From the NCBI GenBank assembly GCA_964348685.1, contig CAYGDM010000002.1, forward strand, positions 1 through 37,670: a stretch of DNA of 37,670 bases. Reading direction: 5' to 3'. A program made the position numbers and the translations under genes. A model generated the notes under the pieces. The model ran no database searches. It saw only the letters and a program-made list of their open reading frames with translations, and was not told where the DNA came from. This stretch comes from DALYDP01 sp964348685. Lineage in GTDB: Bacteria; Patescibacteriota; Gracilibacteria; Peribacterales; Peribacteraceae. How positions within the stretch are numbered: position 1 is the first letter of the stretch; every line of letters begins with the position of its first letter. Shown piece by piece: positions 6,233 through 15,046 of the stretch.

Positions 6233-6799
6233 GTGAAAACATTTCTGACAATGGCTGTCTTCGCGGCACTCGCGCTTCCGTCGTCGGCGAGCGCGGTTGA
6301 ATTGGTGAATCCAGATGGAACTCGTGCCGAGCCGTTTCAAACATGGGCAGAAAAGTCTCATGTCTCGGTCGACGTCGGCACCGTCACATTCTTACGCGGC
6401 GTTCACAACTGCGGCAAATGGGCCGGCCAGCCCGGCCTTGAGGGATGCGCGCTGACGAGCGAGCGGCGGATCGCGATGCGAGGATACTGCTGGAACACCA
6501 AGAGCCGGATACTTCGCCGAAACTGCAGGTTCAACGCTTTCCATGAACTCGGGCATATCGATGAGGCGAATCTCGATGGCGTAACCCGAGCGCGGTTCGC
6601 TGAAATCGTGGGCGTACCGAATGACTGGGCCAGCGCCGACCCCATTGGACCCGCAGGCCGTAGCTATTTGAAGGAAACTTACGCAGATGGTTTCGCGCTC
6701 TGCGCGATCGGTAAGGCCGATATTCAGACTCCAGGTCCGTTCGTCTCGATTGCCGCGAGCGAGAACTACCGAGAAATCTGTCGGCTGATCCGGCGATAG
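6233..6799 (+). CDS. Secreted HExxH zinc metallopeptidase-like protein (moron candidate)
   Basis: A 188-residue protein. Residues 1-22 are a Sec signal peptide (Lys near the start, hydrophobic core, SASA before the likely cleavage site). HELGH around residue 104 fits the zinc-binding HExxH motif, followed by IDEANLDG. Four Cys before or near it (HNC, GC, YC, NC) and a later FALCAIG could form disulfides after export. The third zinc ligand may be in the ETYADGFA segment (Glu or Asp), by analogy with gluzincin-like peptidases; this is inference. GTG 6233 has GGGTGGGG just upstream. The gene is on the plus strand between the late terminator and immunity, a typical place for lysogenic conversion genes. 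Confidence 0.7.
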   Translation: MKTFLTMAVFAALALPSSASAVELVNPDGTRAEPFQTWAEKSHVSVDVGTVTFLRGVHNCGKWAGQPGLEGCALTSERRIAMRGYCWNTKSRILRRNCRFNAFHELGHIDEANLDGVTRARFAEIVGVPNDWASADPIGPAGRSYLKETYADGFALCAIGKADIQTPGPFVSIAASENYREICRLIRR

Positions 6800-6802
6800 C
6801 CC

Positions 6803-6840
6803 AAAAGAAAAACCCCGCCAGCGAATCAACGCTGGCGGGG
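6803..6840 (-). terminator. Strong intrinsic terminator of the late operon
   Basis: CCCCGCCAGCG (6813-6823) and CGCTGGCGGGG (6830-6840) form a perfect 11-bp stem with a 6-base loop. On the minus strand it is followed by TTTTTCTTTT, the classic U-tract, so it ends the leftward late transcript 32 bases after its last gene. In the plus direction the tract is poor in T, but the hairpin also lies just after the metallopeptidase stop and may serve both. Confidence 0.9.
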
Positions 6841-6872
6841 CTTCCCCTCCACCTTCTGTTCCCCAACAGAAG

Positions 6873-7106
6873 CTAGGTTTTTTGTGGCAGCGTTGCGGTC
6901 GGCGTGACCTTCCGCCGGCCAATCTCCGCGAAGCCCGTAATCGTTCCGACGATCGCGAGTGCCTGCCAGACGTTCTCTGGCTCGATGACAAAATCGAAGT
7001 ACGCGGCGACGAGAACAGCGAGGTTGACTATCTGCGCATTGACGCGGACGGGCTCGGAGCGGTAATAGTCGAGCAGTACTGCGAGCAGGTTCTTGACGGT
7101 CTGCAT
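6873..7106 (-). CDS. Small membrane protein next to endolysin, holin candidate
   Basis: A 77-residue protein with two hydrophobic segments, IVNLAVLVAAYFDFVI (residues 26-41) and VWQALAIVGTITGFAEI (46-62), and a basic tail GRRKVTP. ATG 7106 has AGGAG six bases upstream. It is the last gene of the late operon, directly after the endolysin, so a holin or accessory lysis role is likely, but size and topology are the only evidence. Confidence 0.6.
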   Translation of the reverse strand: MQTVKNLLAVLLDYYRSEPVRVNAQIVNLAVLVAAYFDFVIEPENVWQALAIVGTITGFAEIGRRKVTPTATLPQKT

Positions 7107-7115
7107 TGTGATCTC

Positions 7116-7850
7116 CTAACGCGGCACTGCGAGGAAGTCGCGCACCTGGTATCGCGGCCGGATCTTGATCTTGAATCCGTCGCCGCCTGATTTGGAATCG
7201 CTGACGGCTCCGGTGTCTCCGGTGTTGCCCTCCGCGCTTTTGATGTGAGTGGCCTTGCGCTTGGGTACGCGGTTGCCGTACTCGTCGCACCAGCAAATGA
7301 ACATGCCGATGTGGTCGAACGTGAAGCGGACAAGGTGGCCGCAGAGCGGGTGAATCGTGGCGATGATGCCTGCGACCTGCGCGACCAGTCGAACCGCTCC
7401 CCACTTCCAAGTAACGAGGATCGAGCCAGCTCGCTTGTAGCAGTAGGCCATCGCCCATCCGCACCAAGCCTGCCCGGGGATTCCTCCGCCTTCGCGGATC
7501 ACGGGGTCAAGGTCCGGGCCTCGGTTGTTGCCGCCTGACTCCTCAAGACCTTCGAGCTTCATCGCCTCGTCGTATGCCTTGAGGCGCAGCGGACGGCGAA
7601 GTGCTCGCTTCTCTGCCTGGTACTTGGCCTTGAGGTTTGCCCGCTCGATCTTCGACTTGCGGAAGGTGCGCAGGCGGATCGCTCGCATCCTCTTGGCGTG
7701 AATGTATGCCTGCTTGTTGGCGCGGGTTGGGTTGGCTAGGTAAACCTCACGTTTAGCCTTAGCGACCTTCGACCAGTGCTTGAAGTTCTCGAATCGCTCG
7801 CGTGTGGTGACGACGCTCGCGATGTACGCGGCGCGCAGTTTCTTGAGCAT
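7116..7850 (-). CDS. Endolysin, CHAP-like amidase/peptidase domain
   Basis: A 244-residue protein. Residues 1-100 are very basic and helical (many Lys and Arg), an unusual N-terminal extension that may bind cell wall polymers or nucleic acid. Residues 125-240 fit a CHAP-like peptidoglycan hydrolase: GQAWCGWAMAYCYKRAG carries the catalytic Cys, FDHIGMF the catalytic His, and SAEGNTGD matches the TxEGNTG motif of this group. GGAGG lies four bases before ATG 7850. It sits at the end of the late operon between two small membrane proteins, forming a lysis cassette. Which bond it cuts cannot be told. Confidence 0.8.
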   Translation of the reverse strand: MLKKLRAAYIASVVTTRERFENFKHWSKVAKAKREVYLANPTRANKQAYIHAKRMRAIRLRTFRKSKIERANLKAKYQAEKRALRRPLRLKAYDEAMKLEGLEESGGNNRGPDLDPVIREGGGIPGQAWCGWAMAYCYKRAGSILVTWKWGAVRLVAQVAGIIATIHPLCGHLVRFTFDHIGMFICWCDEYGNRVPKRKATHIKSAEGNTGDTGAVSDSKSGGDGFKIKIRPRYQVRDFLAVPR

Positions 7851-7873
7851 GTGGCCTCCGTTGAGGGTGAGGG

Positions 7874-8146
7874 TTAGAAAAGGCGTTGAAGAATCTCGAA
7901 GAAGGGCGAGCCGTTGACGGCGGCGCTTGGGATCTGTTTCACGACTTCGATGCGCTGGTCGGGCGGCACAAACAGAACGATGCCGATCACTGCAAGCGCG
8001 TAGTACACACGGGCAAATCTTTTTGCTATCCGGCCGTCCAAATCGTTATCGAACTTTTCAAGGTCGCGGAATCGCACAACTGGGTTGTCGTCCGATTCGA
8101 TTACTGGCTTACCTTGATCGGGCGGGGCGTTCAATGGTTTCCCCAT
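7874..8146 (-). CDS. Single-pass membrane protein, second holin candidate
   Basis: A 90-residue protein with one hydrophobic segment (VYYALAVIGIVLFV, residues 47-60) flanked by a charged N-terminal half (DLEKFDNDLDGRIAKRFAR) and a C-terminal tail. GGAG lies nine bases before ATG 8146. Being between the minor tail gene and the endolysin, it could be a holin with N-in topology or a membrane-anchored accessory protein. No family is recognised. Confidence 0.6.
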   Translation of the reverse strand: MGKPLNAPPDQGKPVIESDDNPVVRFRDLEKFDNDLDGRIAKRFARVYYALAVIGIVLFVPPDQRIEVVKQIPSAAVNGSPFFEILQRLF

Positions 8147-8165
8147 TCAGGCATACTCCGAACTG

Positions 8166-8240
8166 TCATTCGACGGCCTCTTTCGTCGTTGGCATTTGCG
8201 CCCGTCCTCGGTGTGCAGCTCCGGGGGCGGGCCTTCTCAT
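8166..8240 (-). CDS. Possible 24-residue mini-ORF
   Basis: This frame starts at an ATG overlapping the TAA of the minor tail gene (TAATG) and ends with a TGA inside another ATG. It fills most of a 93-base gap. The overlaps look like those joining real genes here, but the peptide is short and basic and could be chance. Confidence 0.2.
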   Translation of the reverse strand: MRRPAPGAAHRGRAQMPTTKEAVE

Positions 8241-9880
8241 TACGCGCGAACGCGCCGCGTCCGCTTTTCGGTGATCACTTGATCGAGCAGCGCGTCAGCG
8301 TCTTGCGATTCGGCGTCGACGGTGATCGATTCGGTCTTCGCGTCGCCGTTCCAACTGCACTCATGCACGATCAGAGGTACGCCTTCCGCGTTCCCCTCGT
8401 CGTCTTCGACCAAGATCGTGTCTCCGTCGCGGACCTTGAAGGCTTGGTGCCAGTTTCCGGCGTCGTCACGTATGTGGCCGCTGATCGTGATCTTGCCGGG
8501 GCGGCGGTGGCGGTTGAGCCGCCCGAGTACCAGCTGGCCGTAACGGATCGCGCCTGCCTCCGAATCGGGGTCGGGAAGTTGGATCGGCTCCCATGCCTTG
8601 ATCCCGTGACGGTTGGCTGCGATGCGTGGATCGTCGTCGCGCAGGCGGTCGTCATCATCTGGCGTAATGATTGTGGAGCGCATGGTCGAGACGTCTTGGT
8701 AGGAGACGATCACGCCGTTGACGATGTTCTCTGTGGCAGGGCCACTGAATTGGATGCGTGTGCCTGGATCGCCGCGACGCACGCGCCAAGTCACGGTGTC
8801 CGTGGAGAGCGGCTGATTGGTGAGGATGCGCCCCGGACGGACCGCGAGGTTGCGCATCTCGTACTTGTTGAGGCGCAGCCAGAAGTCGTAGGGGTCGATC
8901 AATCCGTACTCGATGGCGTGCTCAACGATGTGAGTCGTGGCTTCAAGTTGCGATGTGTCGAGCAGTGGCGCGTAGAGACTTGCCGAATGGGCGATCATGT
9001 CGGAGACGAGGTAGCCGCCGCCTTGGTCGGTGAGGCCGTGAGTGCCATGCAGTGTTGGCGTCCAGAGCATCGTCCGATCGAGACTGTCGTCTGTCGCGTA
9101 AGCGACTGAATAGAGCAGGCTGACGAATGCAAAAGAACCGTCGGATGTACTTGCGGAAAGCGAATCGGATGCCGATGCGCCAGAGGGTTGCAAGTCACCG
9201 CCGTAATCCGTTACCGCGCCCTCATCATCTGTGGAGAGATAGATACCCCACTCAAACGCAGCGGTGGCCTCCATGTTGTCAGCACCCGGCGCGCGATCAA
9301 CATCACAATCGAAGATCCCGATCTTCGCCCCAGCGGGCGGAACAAACCACGCTTCGGCTCTCGGCAACGATCCGGCAGTCCACGTCGGTTGTGGCAGGCG
9401 CGTGAGCACCACGCCATCCGCGACTGACCCATCGGTTGGCACGTAGCTTCCGCCACCGTTTATCGCGTCCTTGCGAGCCTGCGGCATCCCGCCCCACCCC
9501 GACGAGCCCGAAGCGATGTAGAGGAACGGCAGCATTGGACGGTCGCGCCCGTGGCTCATCCAAGAGCCGCCGAGCACACCGATCCGCGCCTTCTCTGAAT
9601 CCGTGTCGCCCGCAAGTCGCGCGACGCGGTGCTCAGAAACCACTTCCCCCGCAAGCGTCACAAACCGCAGCGTGTCGTACAAACCGAGGTCCGGCCACTC
9701 GCTACCGGGCTTGCGCGGCAGAACGCACCCGCCGTTGGCGCACCCCTCCATGATTTTGTGTGAGAAGTTGATCCCCGATGGGCGGTTCTCAACGTTGCGT
9801 GCGTTGGCGTCCCAGCGATATGTCTGGCCTTCGGCGGTCTCGACCTCTGCGTGGAGTTCGAGGGATGGGAGGTTGCTCAT
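8240..9880 (-). CDS. Minor tail protein (actinophage type, Tal-like position)
   Basis: A 546-residue protein placed after the Dit-like gene, where tail-associated or hub proteins sit. The N-terminus EGQTYRWDANARNVENRPSG and the Cys pair in CANGGCVLPRKPGS resemble minor tail proteins of siphoviruses of actinobacteria. Later segments (LNKYEMRNLAVRPGRILT, and a GDGDTILVEDDEGN-like turn near the end) suggest beta-rich hub domains. It is likely part of the tail tip that holds the receptor-binding proteins. ATG 9880 overlaps the upstream stop (ATGA), which decides the start over an in-frame codon at 9916. Confidence 0.75.
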   Translation of the reverse strand: MSNLPSLELHAEVETAEGQTYRWDANARNVENRPSGINFSHKIMEGCANGGCVLPRKPGSEWPDLGLYDTLRFVTLAGEVVSEHRVARLAGDTDSEKARIGVLGGSWMSHGRDRPMLPFLYIASGSSGWGGMPQARKDAINGGGSYVPTDGSVADGVVLTRLPQPTWTAGSLPRAEAWFVPPAGAKIGIFDCDVDRAPGADNMEATAAFEWGIYLSTDDEGAVTDYGGDLQPSGASASDSLSASTSDGSFAFVSLLYSVAYATDDSLDRTMLWTPTLHGTHGLTDQGGGYLVSDMIAHSASLYAPLLDTSQLEATTHIVEHAIEYGLIDPYDFWLRLNKYEMRNLAVRPGRILTNQPLSTDTVTWRVRRGDPGTRIQFSGPATENIVNGVIVSYQDVSTMRSTIITPDDDDRLRDDDPRIAANRHGIKAWEPIQLPDPDSEAGAIRYGQLVLGRLNRHRRPGKITISGHIRDDAGNWHQAFKVRDGDTILVEDDEGNAEGVPLIVHECSWNGDAKTESITVDAESQDADALLDQVITEKRTRRVRA

Positions 9881-11913
9881 GCCGTGCCGATGGGGTTGCG
9901 GTGACGCGCGCGCCAACGGACTGAAATGCTGTGTTCGTCGCCAACCGTCGAGTCGGGCAGCGTGTCGACGTCATTGCGGCGCATCTTGGTGACGATGCGG
10001 GAGGTCTTGGCCTGGTCTCCTTCCGGCGGAATCCAGAGACGGGAGCCGCGGTCCTGCGGCGGCGTTCCGATGTAGACACCGGATGAGTCGTAGCGCTCTG
10101 CGCGGTCGTGCGTGATCTCAATCTCTTGATCGGCAAAGCAAACCCTGGCTTCCGAAGGCACACCTGCTCTGAAGTTCGTGTAAGTTCGCGTGTTCGCGGT
10201 TGCCGAAGCTTGGTAATCGAGAATCCCAACCTTGCCCGATGAGATAGCCGCGGCGCAGAGGCTCGCGCTAGTCCCCTCATCCAGCAGAACGCCATCCGCA
10301 AATAGGCGCCATAGCCCCGACTCGAACACCATCGCCGCAACCTTGACGGCAGTTGTGCCAACAGGGGAAAGCACCGTTTGTTCGATCGTGGTCTCGACCC
10401 CAGCGAGCACTCGCACCAGATTCACGTATAGATCCGTGGATGTGGAATTGATGTAGGCGGCTACGAAATCGTTGGGGCCATTAGCCCGGCAAACGGCACC
10501 TTGGGACACGGCGACCGCACCGGCAGATCGGGCTGCAGTTATTTCTATGTAGGTGTCGGAGTAAACCTCATCGCCGAGCACGAGTATTCGGCCCATCCGG
10601 ACTCCGCTGCCCGCTGCATCGCTGACTTCAGTTCGCGTGATCCCAGCGGCGGCATCTTGAAAGTCGGCAGTATCTCCGCTGGCGCCGAGCCACGCCCATG
10701 CGCCGCCGCCGCTCGCCGTGTCTCCGGTGACCGCACCACTGCAAAGGCTGAAGTCGTCCGATTCCGTCAGGGATTCAATCACCATCCCAGACTCCGGCGC
10801 CCGCAGCTTTCCGTAGCGCTCGACGGGGATGATGGCAACGTAGTCAACAACAACCTGTCGGCTAGTTACTGACTCATCAAGTATCTCGATGTAGCCGTCC
10901 CACGCCTGCGTTCCAGATTCCAACGTGGGAATCGTGATCACGCCAAGATCAATGTCTGACCATCTTGCGGTTGATGTTGTAGTCAGGCTCGGTGCAGGCC
11001 GTACCCACGGCCCTTCCGTGAACGGACCGTCGCCGACTCGATGCACGAGCCGGATGTAAGTTCCACTGGAAACCACGTAACCGCGTAGACGAACCCGCTT
11101 GGAGCCCACGTGCGGTTGTCGCGCGATGCCGCAAAGGCGACGCGTAACCGGGCCACCATAAGCGCCACCGACAACTACGTTAGTGGAGTAGGACCCAGCC
11201 ACCGCTGTCGAAGTTCCCTCATATCCGGTCACGACTAGATCCGAACCATCGAGATTCAAGATCACATCCGAAGGCGTTACAGGGTCGTAGCCGTACTGCT
11301 CAAGCCCCCACTCAAAATGCGACCGATCAACCGATTCCAGATCGGTAACGATCATCTCCCCTTCCGCGTCCACGTCGCCGGCCACGTTCTCAAGTTCCAG
11401 CGTGACCACTGGCGTAGACCCCGATGCAACAACCGGCGTCGACCAATCCCCATAAAAGAACGGCTTGCAGATCAAAGTCACAACAAGGATCGGGGACTTG
11501 TGATACCAGCCAATATCTGCCCCCGACATTTCCTGCGGGGATTCTGCGATCTCGCCTTCAAGCACAAAGAACGTCGAGCGCTCTGACGCGCCCTCTGGCC
11601 TCCACACGCACTCAAGACCATCCGGCGCACGTCGAGCTGCGTCATCCAGTTTCTTTTGGAGCCGGTGCATCTGATCGAGCGCAGCGTCCATCGACGCGCC
11701 TTCATCGACGCGCAGGCGCAGGCCCATGATCATGTTGTCGGCCTTCGCTTGGCCGAGTGGCAGAGCGCCGTCGGAGTCTTCCGAGGTAACGAGGTCGACG
11801 CGCTTACGAGCAGGCCGGTAGTCCATGCCTGCGAACATCCACGGACCCCACGTGACATCCAGGGGATTCGTGTCGTTGACGCCGAAGATCAGTTCGAGTG
11901 GTCTATCGCTCAT
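9877..11913 (-). CDS. Distal tail (Dit)-like minor tail protein with beta-rich C-terminus
   Basis: A 678-residue protein. Residues 1-170 have the Dit-like start after the tape measure, with PLELIFGVNDTNPLDVTWGP and ITLICKPFFYGDW-like ends of a beta-sandwich. Residues 190-380 and 390-590 look like two lectin-like beta-sandwiches (for example VVVDYVAIIPVE, and a concanavalin-like stretch with VYSDTYIEITAARSAG) that could bind surface glycans. The Dit ring links tail tube and baseplate. It overlaps the HNH gene upstream by ATGA, whereas in most phages the tape measure gene would be directly upstream. Confidence 0.75.
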   Translation of the reverse strand: MSDRPLELIFGVNDTNPLDVTWGPWMFAGMDYRPARKRVDLVTSEDSDGALPLGQAKADNMIMGLRLRVDEGASMDAALDQMHRLQKKLDDAARRAPDGLECVWRPEGASERSTFFVLEGEIAESPQEMSGADIGWYHKSPILVVTLICKPFFYGDWSTPVVASGSTPVVTLELENVAGDVDAEGEMIVTDLESVDRSHFEWGLEQYGYDPVTPSDVILNLDGSDLVVTGYEGTSTAVAGSYSTNVVVGGAYGGPVTRRLCGIARQPHVGSKRVRLRGYVVSSGTYIRLVHRVGDGPFTEGPWVRPAPSLTTTSTARWSDIDLGVITIPTLESGTQAWDGYIEILDESVTSRQVVVDYVAIIPVERYGKLRAPESGMVIESLTESDDFSLCSGAVTGDTASGGGAWAWLGASGDTADFQDAAAGITRTEVSDAAGSGVRMGRILVLGDEVYSDTYIEITAARSAGAVAVSQGAVCRANGPNDFVAAYINSTSTDLYVNLVRVLAGVETTIEQTVLSPVGTTAVKVAAMVFESGLWRLFADGVLLDEGTSASLCAAAISSGKVGILDYQASATANTRTYTNFRAGVPSEARVCFADQEIEITHDRAERYDSSGVYIGTPPQDRGSRLWIPPEGDQAKTSRIVTKMRRNDVDTLPDSTVGDEHSISVRWRARHRNPIGTA

Positions 11914-12431
11914 ATCTCTCCCCTCGCCCTCGCGCGCTTACAGGCACGGCATTCGCGATTCCCATTTTTCTTGATATAGGTGTTCTCGCCCGTAAATTCA
12001 TGCCCACGGATGCAATGTGACTTGGCGGCGTTGACCGCAGTCGGCCCGACACCTCGGAGTACGTTCACGCGATGGCTAACCGCCTCTAAATGGCGAGGGT
12101 TCACACACGCTCGATTGCGGCAGAGATGATCGACGACCAGCCCCTCGGGAACGGGGCCAAAAGCGCGCTCGTAGGCGAGAACGTGGGACTGACGCATCTT
12201 TCGCGTAACAGAGCAGCGTTCCGCCGCGTATCCGTTGTGGCCGATGACCATCTGGGATGTCCAGCACGGCGACAGGTACCCGCGATCTTCGACTCGATAA
12301 CGAACACGCTTACGAATTCCATGCCCACGCAAAAAACGAAAGGGCATTCCCTTGACGGCCCCGCTCCGTGGATCATCCTGTTTCGCGATGTTGGTTTCGT
12401 TTCCGCAGCCGCACTCACAGAATCCCGTCAT
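11910..12431 (-). CDS. HNH homing endonuclease, inserted between tape measure and Dit genes
   Basis: A 173-residue HNH protein of the phage homing type. The core is VVDHLCRNRACVNPRHLEAV, followed by HRVNVLRG and a C-terminal zinc motif CIRGHEFTGENTY ... CRACKRARAR, the common DNA-binding tail of this family. The N-terminus CECGCGNETN adds another Cys cluster. It cuts DNA at an allele lacking the insertion and spreads by repair. It fits neatly between two structural genes with ATGA overlaps at both ends (12428-12431 and 11910-11913), so the insertion did not break translational coupling. Confidence 0.92.
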   Translation of the reverse strand: MTGFCECGCGNETNIAKQDDPRSGAVKGMPFRFLRGHGIRKRVRYRVEDRGYLSPCWTSQMVIGHNGYAAERCSVTRKMRQSHVLAYERAFGPVPEGLVVDHLCRNRACVNPRHLEAVSHRVNVLRGVGPTAVNAAKSHCIRGHEFTGENTYIKKNGNRECRACKRARARGEI

Positions 12432-14668
12432 GGCAAAGCCAATCGGCCATCGCCAGCGGTAAGCCTGCGTCCACCGACGCCGACGTTTCCGATTCGTTCA
12501 TTGACTGCATCTGCCAGCGCGTCGATGGCGCCTGCGGTGCCGGATTGATTGAGGGCGTCGATCGCGTTGACGAGACGGTCGAGGCCGGGGATTGTGGGGG
12601 TCATCGCGGCGGGTGACTGCACGCCCGTGGTCAGCGACGGGCCGATCGCCGAGACTTCGCCGTAGAGGCCCGAGAGTTCTGTTTCGATGCCCTGCTGGAA
12701 TCCAGCGATGATCGCGCGGCCTTCGGGGATCAGCAGCTTGCGGTCCTTCTGGATCGGACCCTTGAGGCTCTTGATCTTGTCTGCAATCTTTCCAACGGTG
12801 TCGTAGACCGACGAGAGCAGTGACTTGATTCCGTCGAGCAAACCCTGAATGACGGCGCGGCCCTCGTCATAAAGAAGGTTTCCGAGATCGCCCACGGCGC
12901 TCTTGATCTTCTTAGCGATCGTGCCTGCCAGCGAAACTACGTCACTGATCCGATTGGAGACCGCATCTTTGAATTGATCGAACGCCGACCGCGCGATACC
13001 GACAACCGTTGAGCCAAGACTTGAGAGCGCATCGCGGGCCTTGCCCGGCAGCGCGCGCACGAATCCAACGATGTCACTGATTCGGCTCGACACCGCATCC
13101 TTGACGCTGTTCCATGCAGATGATGTGGTCGACTTGACCCAGCTCCATGCGCTCGAGAGAGCATCCTTGACGCTGCCCACCGCCGACGACACGTTGCGAG
13201 TGATCGCGTCCCACGCTCCAGAGATGAAACCCGTCACCGCCGTCCAAGCATTGACTACCGCGTTCTTGATGTCGCCGCCGTTCTTGATGATGACCGCGAG
13301 CAGCGCGCCCAGCGGCCCGAGCAGAGCGGTCAAGATGTAGGGCCAGTAATCGATCAGGTATTGCTTGAGCTTGTCCCAGTTGGCGATGATCAGCGCGATC
13401 CCGATGGTGATTGCGGCGATGGCCCACGCGATCGGGCCAAGACCGATAATCCACGCAACGGCCATCTGCGCACCGGCCACCAGCGCGGCAATTCCCACCG
13501 CTGCGATCAACGCTGCGAGCCCGATGAGGATCGGTTCGGCAATCTCCCAGTGGTCAAGCAGAAATATCAAGCCCGCGTTCACGCCATCGAATATCCCTGT
13601 GGCGACGGGCTCCAGCTTGAGCTTGATCCGGTTCGTGAATTCTTTCCAATTCTCCGAGAGGTCTTTTGTCTCGTCCGCTGCCTTCTCGATCGAGCCGTCG
13701 CCGTTGCGGAAGGTCTCAATCATGTCGTCGAGGGCGAAGCGGCCTTGCTCGATGGCCTCTTTCATGTCAGCTCCGGCCCGTGACCCGAATACGTCCATTG
13801 CGAGTCCTGTGCGCTCGGCCGCAGGGATTGTCTCGTCGGTCATAACTGCCATCACTTCGCGCAGCGCATCGCCCGGCTCTTTGGCAGTGATGCCGAGTTC
13901 CTTTAACTTATTCTTGAGTCCGTCGGTCGGCTCGATCAGATTCGCCAGCGCCAGTTTGAATCCAGGCACCATCGTCTGCGTGTTCACACCCGCCTTCTCG
14001 AAGATGCCGAACATTGCTGCCGACTCTTCGAGTGTCCATCCGAGCTGACGCAGCGGAGATCCAAACTTCTGCACGCTTCCCGCAAGGTCGGCAACAGAGA
14101 TACCCGTGTCCTGCGAGATTGCAAAAAACCCATCGAGGGTGTCGGCCATCTTGTCGGTCGGCACTTCCCAGTCGACGAAGGCTTTGGAGACTGATTCGAT
14201 GTTGCCCGAGAGATCGGTTCCGGTCAGGCGCGAAAGCTCGACCATCTGGCCCGCGACTTCTTGAAGTGCTGGGCCTGTGATTCCGAGGCGCTGATTGAGC
14301 TCGCCGATCGCGGTTGCGACGGTGCCGGCGTCGGCAGGAACCGTGGCGAAGACTGCGCGAAAATCATCCTTGAGTCCTTCCAGTTCCTTGCCCGTGGCTC
14401 CCGTCTTGACGATGATCTGGTCGTATGCCGAATCGAACTCTTCGCCGAGTTTGTAGAGCGCCGCGCCAGCTAGTGCAGCGCCCGCCACCACGGCGGCGCC
14501 AGCGACGACCATGCCCGCCTTCATGTTGCCGCCCATGATCTGTGAGAGCTTCGTACCGAGCGCAGAAAACATGCCAGAGGTCTGAGCGTCCATCATCGAC
14601 AGTGCTGTTTGGAGGGGACCTGCGTCGGCGTCTAGCTCGAGCACCGCGCGGCCAAGTGATTCGGCCAT
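12428..14668 (-). CDS. Tail tape measure protein
   Basis: A 746-residue protein, the longest single-domain frame of the tail module, right after the frameshifted chaperone pair. It has a TP901-type N-terminal domain (YDQIIVKTGATGKELEGLKD, ISVADLAGSVQKFGSPL, PAAERTGLAMDVFGSRAGAD), hydrophobic segments at about 375-470, helical repeats with SAWSWVKSTTSSAWNSV-like periodicity at 490-580, and PEGRAIIAGFQQGI near the end. The repeats scale tail length; about 110 nm would be expected at 1.5 A per residue. AAAGGAGG lies eight bases before ATG 14668. Confidence 0.95.
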   Translation of the reverse strand: MAESLGRAVLELDADAGPLQTALSMMDAQTSGMFSALGTKLSQIMGGNMKAGMVVAGAAVVAGAALAGAALYKLGEEFDSAYDQIIVKTGATGKELEGLKDDFRAVFATVPADAGTVATAIGELNQRLGITGPALQEVAGQMVELSRLTGTDLSGNIESVSKAFVDWEVPTDKMADTLDGFFAISQDTGISVADLAGSVQKFGSPLRQLGWTLEESAAMFGIFEKAGVNTQTMVPGFKLALANLIEPTDGLKNKLKELGITAKEPGDALREVMAVMTDETIPAAERTGLAMDVFGSRAGADMKEAIEQGRFALDDMIETFRNGDGSIEKAADETKDLSENWKEFTNRIKLKLEPVATGIFDGVNAGLIFLLDHWEIAEPILIGLAALIAAVGIAALVAGAQMAVAWIIGLGPIAWAIAAITIGIALIIANWDKLKQYLIDYWPYILTALLGPLGALLAVIIKNGGDIKNAVVNAWTAVTGFISGAWDAITRNVSSAVGSVKDALSSAWSWVKSTTSSAWNSVKDAVSSRISDIVGFVRALPGKARDALSSLGSTVVGIARSAFDQFKDAVSNRISDVVSLAGTIAKKIKSAVGDLGNLLYDEGRAVIQGLLDGIKSLLSSVYDTVGKIADKIKSLKGPIQKDRKLLIPEGRAIIAGFQQGIETELSGLYGEVSAIGPSLTTGVQSPAAMTPTIPGLDRLVNAIDALNQSGTAGAIDALADAVNERIGNVGVGGRRLTAGDGRLALP

Positions 14669-14671
14669 GTG

Positions 14672-15046
14672 TCATCCCTCCTTTACTGGTATGCCGAGCA
14701 TCGCTAGATCGCGGCTCGTCGCCTTCTTTGCCTTTTGTTTGCCGCCTGCGCGGCGCTCAAGGTCGCGGACGTAGGTCTTGCGAGTCTCTGGGCGCATCTG
14801 GCCGCTGGTGCCAGCCGAGATCGCACGGACCGTTCGTAGCTGGGCCTCTGCTTCGAGCTGCGGCAGCGCCGCCATGTAGACGCGCAGCTTGCGCATCGGC
14901 AGGCGGAACCACGAATCGGGATCGCCGGGGTAGAACGCCTGAAGCTTCGCTACCGCGAGGCCGATGTCTTGCGATTGGCCTCCACCTGTTTCATCAACTC
15001 GGGGGAGGCCAAGATAAAAGCCTCGACAATCTTCGCCTTCGCGCCG
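14672..15046 (-). CDS. Tail assembly chaperone, T part, reached by -1 frameshift
   Basis: The frame ending at 14672 has an ATG at 14896 but no ribosome site before it. Read upstream, the frame stays open to 15046 and codes for a protein-like stretch, QDIGLAVAKLQAFYPGDPDS then WFRLPMRKLRVYM, which is the usual form of the tail chaperone second part. It overlaps the end of the G gene in the -1 frame. The G-T product would therefore arise by a -1 shift between 15046 and 14952. A candidate slip point is the C run at 15005-15001 (TCC CCC GAG in the G frame). The chaperones coat the tape measure before tube assembly. Confidence 0.75.
   Translation of the reverse strand, partial: RREGEDCRGFYLGLPRVDETGGGQSQDIGLAVAKLQAFYPGDPDSWFRLPMRKLRVYMAALPQLEAEAQLRTVRAISAGTSGQMRPETRKTYVRDLERRAGGKQKAKKATSRDLAMLGIPVKEG

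Noticed and set aside
6170..6361. Minus-strand frame of 63 residues
   Set aside because: It overlaps the signal-peptide region of the metallopeptidase gene and has no ribosome site or partner genes.
6826..7467. Minus-strand frame of 213 residues in the lysis region
   Set aside because: It runs through the terminator and overlaps endolysin and membrane protein genes in another frame; it is a His/Arg-rich shadow.
7886..9109. Long plus-strand frame of 407 residues
   Set aside because: It is antisense to the minor tail gene and small membrane protein; composition is that of a shadow frame and it has no recognisable domain.
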